Under the pieces are notes generated by a model. The model ran no database searches. It saw only the letters and a program-made list of their open reading frames with translations, and was not told the origin of the DNA. Source: Acanthaster planci (taxonomy: Eukaryota; Echinodermata; Asteroidea; Valvatida; Acanthasteridae). Taken from it: DNA of 64,000 bases. The translations under genes and the position numbers were made by a program. The stretch is from the NCBI RefSeq assembly GCF_001949145.1, contig NW_019091362.1, forward strand, positions 2,724,482 through 2,788,481. Reading direction: 5' to 3'. This document shows positions 62,853-64,000 of the stretch, piece after piece. Position 1 is the first letter of the stretch, and the number at the start of each line of letters is the position of its first letter.

Positions 62853-63329
62853 GTAGACCTGAGTGTTGAATTGGATTTGATGTTCTCTGTGCCTGTACAG
62901 TTGCTGTGACCAAGCTATGACCCCTCCCCCAGTGGGCAGATTAATCTTGGACTGAATACTTGGGTCCAGAGCATCTTGACCCAATTTCCCTAGACAATCC
63001 TCCGGGGTTTTCCCTCTGCACCTGTGGAAGTTGGGATTTCCTTTTGAATCAAGTGGATTCTATTACTGGTCCATGGTCAGTGGAAGGGTTTGCTTTTGTA
63101 CTTGATAGTGTCCTCTCCCTCCTCCAGGGTTCCCCATTTAAAGTGAAATTTCCTTTAGTGTCAGGAGTGTCTCCAAGAAATATATGTCAGTCACAGGTAC
63201 TTGTGGTTTTGCGAAAAATGCCTGCCAAGTCTTTAATTGCCGGTCGAAACAGGTCAAAAGCGATGTTTGTTTTTTGGGGGGGATTTGAAAGACAAGCAGA
63301 ATGTGAAAAAACGGAAAGAAGCAAAAAAA
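62853..63329 (+). other. Intron DNA, right part of the window
   Basis: It begins GTAGAC. A tempting acceptor CTCCCTCCTCCAG at 63127 leads to a stop within a few codons in the required phase. No exon called. Confidence 0.55.
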
Positions 63330-63512
63330 NNNNNNNNNNNNNNNNNNNNNNNNNNNNNNNNNNNNNNNNNNNNNNNNNNNNNNNNNNNNNNNNNNNNNNN
63401 NNNNNNNNNNNNNNNNNNNNNNNNNNNNNNNNNNNNNNNNNNNNNNNNNNNNNNNNNNNNNNNNNNNNNNNNNNNNNNNNNNNNNNNNNNNNNNNNNNNN
63501 NNNNNNNNNNNN
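63330..63512. other. Assembly gap (183 N)
   Basis: Unresolved bases directly left of a minisatellite. The array probably extends into the gap. Confidence 0.99.
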
Positions 63513-63596
63513 AATGGATTGACAACACCACATAATGGATTGACAACACATAATGGATTGACAACACCACATAATGGATTGACAACGTCACATAAT
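63513..63596. repeat. 21/18-bp minisatellite
   Basis: Units AATGGATTGACAACACCACA(T) of 21 bp alternate with one 18-bp unit that lacks CCA (AATGGATTGACAACACAT), followed by a 21-bp variant with GTC and a decayed unit. All lengths are multiples of three, so several frames stay open across it. It lies in an intron. Confidence 0.9.
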
Positions 63597-64000
63597 AGAA
63601 TGAGGACACAATCAAACTACTTTCGCTGAGTAACATCATATTTTGGTACATTTGGCATTCCATACATGTGCTCTTTGTGTGTGCGCTGGTTACCAACTTG
63701 GGCCTAATGGAAGACTTTGACACGCTGGCAGTGGCAGTCCTTTTTACCAGTTCTAAAGATCTCTGCTTTATTCTGAGCATACGTGCACAGTTCTGAGTTG
63801 ACACAAAACTGTGAAAAAGGACTTGTATGTCTATTACCACCTGCATCTCAAAGCTTTTCCTTGATAAACTTCCCACCATCCTGTTTCTTCTTTTGCCACT
63901 AAGGGATGCTTCTACTCAGGGTGGGTAGTCACCCATAAGCAAATGATCTTGTCAAATTTTTAGACTCAACTTTGAATAAAATATTTTTCGTGGGGGACAT
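63597..64000. other. Intron DNA to the window edge
   Basis: A pyrimidine-rich tract ends at TTTTGCCACTAAG (63901), but the following sequence does not stay open in the needed phase. No exon called. Confidence 0.5.

Noticed and set aside
63118-63180. Possible next exon after the acceptor CTCCTCCAG at 63127
   Set aside because: In the phase required by the preceding donor the reading meets a stop within five codons.
62960-63879. Open frames of 130-230 codons crossing the last gap
   Set aside because: They depend on undefined bases and on the 21/18-bp array; both strands are open for the same reason.

Overview
This window looks like genomic DNA from an animal, most likely a marine invertebrate deuterostome such as an echinoderm. 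The reasons are spliced exons with GT-AG borders, long AT-rich noncoding stretches, assembly gaps, several families of miniature inverted-repeat elements, and many dispersed palindromic words (TACATGTA, ACCGGT, AGGCCT). The lineage is an inference from sequence texture, not proof. There is no sign of a bacterial, phage or CRISPR-type locus, and no ribosomal or intact transfer RNA gene was seen.

Only one protein-coding gene can be supported with confidence. It is on the + strand, starts near 52.9 kb and runs off the right end. Four coding exons are visible (52981-54588, 60748-60837, 61826-61875, 62770-62852), and their splice phases agree. The partial product of about 611 residues starts with a proline/basic segment. 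A long disordered region follows, with a serine tract and many short tyrosine motifs, and the C-terminal part is a coiled coil. I do not recognise the family. The layout suggests a cytoplasmic adaptor or scaffold. The 5' end is uncertain: there may be a 5' exon at about 52427-52618, and exon-like pieces occur at 42-43 kb.

The first 52 kb holds no convincing gene. It may be intergenic DNA or a long 5' intron. It contains two copies of MITE family A (650-892, and one partly inside a gap near 6.5-6.7 kb), an inverted-repeat element at 4749-4915, compact hairpins near 14.0 and 15.6 kb, and a tandem array with dimeric higher-order structure (18.4-19.15 kb). It also holds a tRNA-derived SINE fragment (20.4 kb), a hAT-like terminus (34.1 kb), GC-rich hairpins (37.3 kb), a 48-bp minisatellite in two clusters (45.4 and 46.5 kb), one copy of MITE family B (48.3 kb) and a 670-bp foldback element (49.0-49.65 kb).

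Inside the introns of the gene lie a third copy of family A and a second copy of family B, side by side (61146-61571), a GC-rich hairpin (62.3 kb) and a 21/18-bp minisatellite next to the last assembly gap (63.5 kb). All three gaps touch repeats. I found no clear novel biological system. The most notable items are the tyrosine-motif coiled-coil protein, the foldback and MITE set, and the two arrays with internal order.
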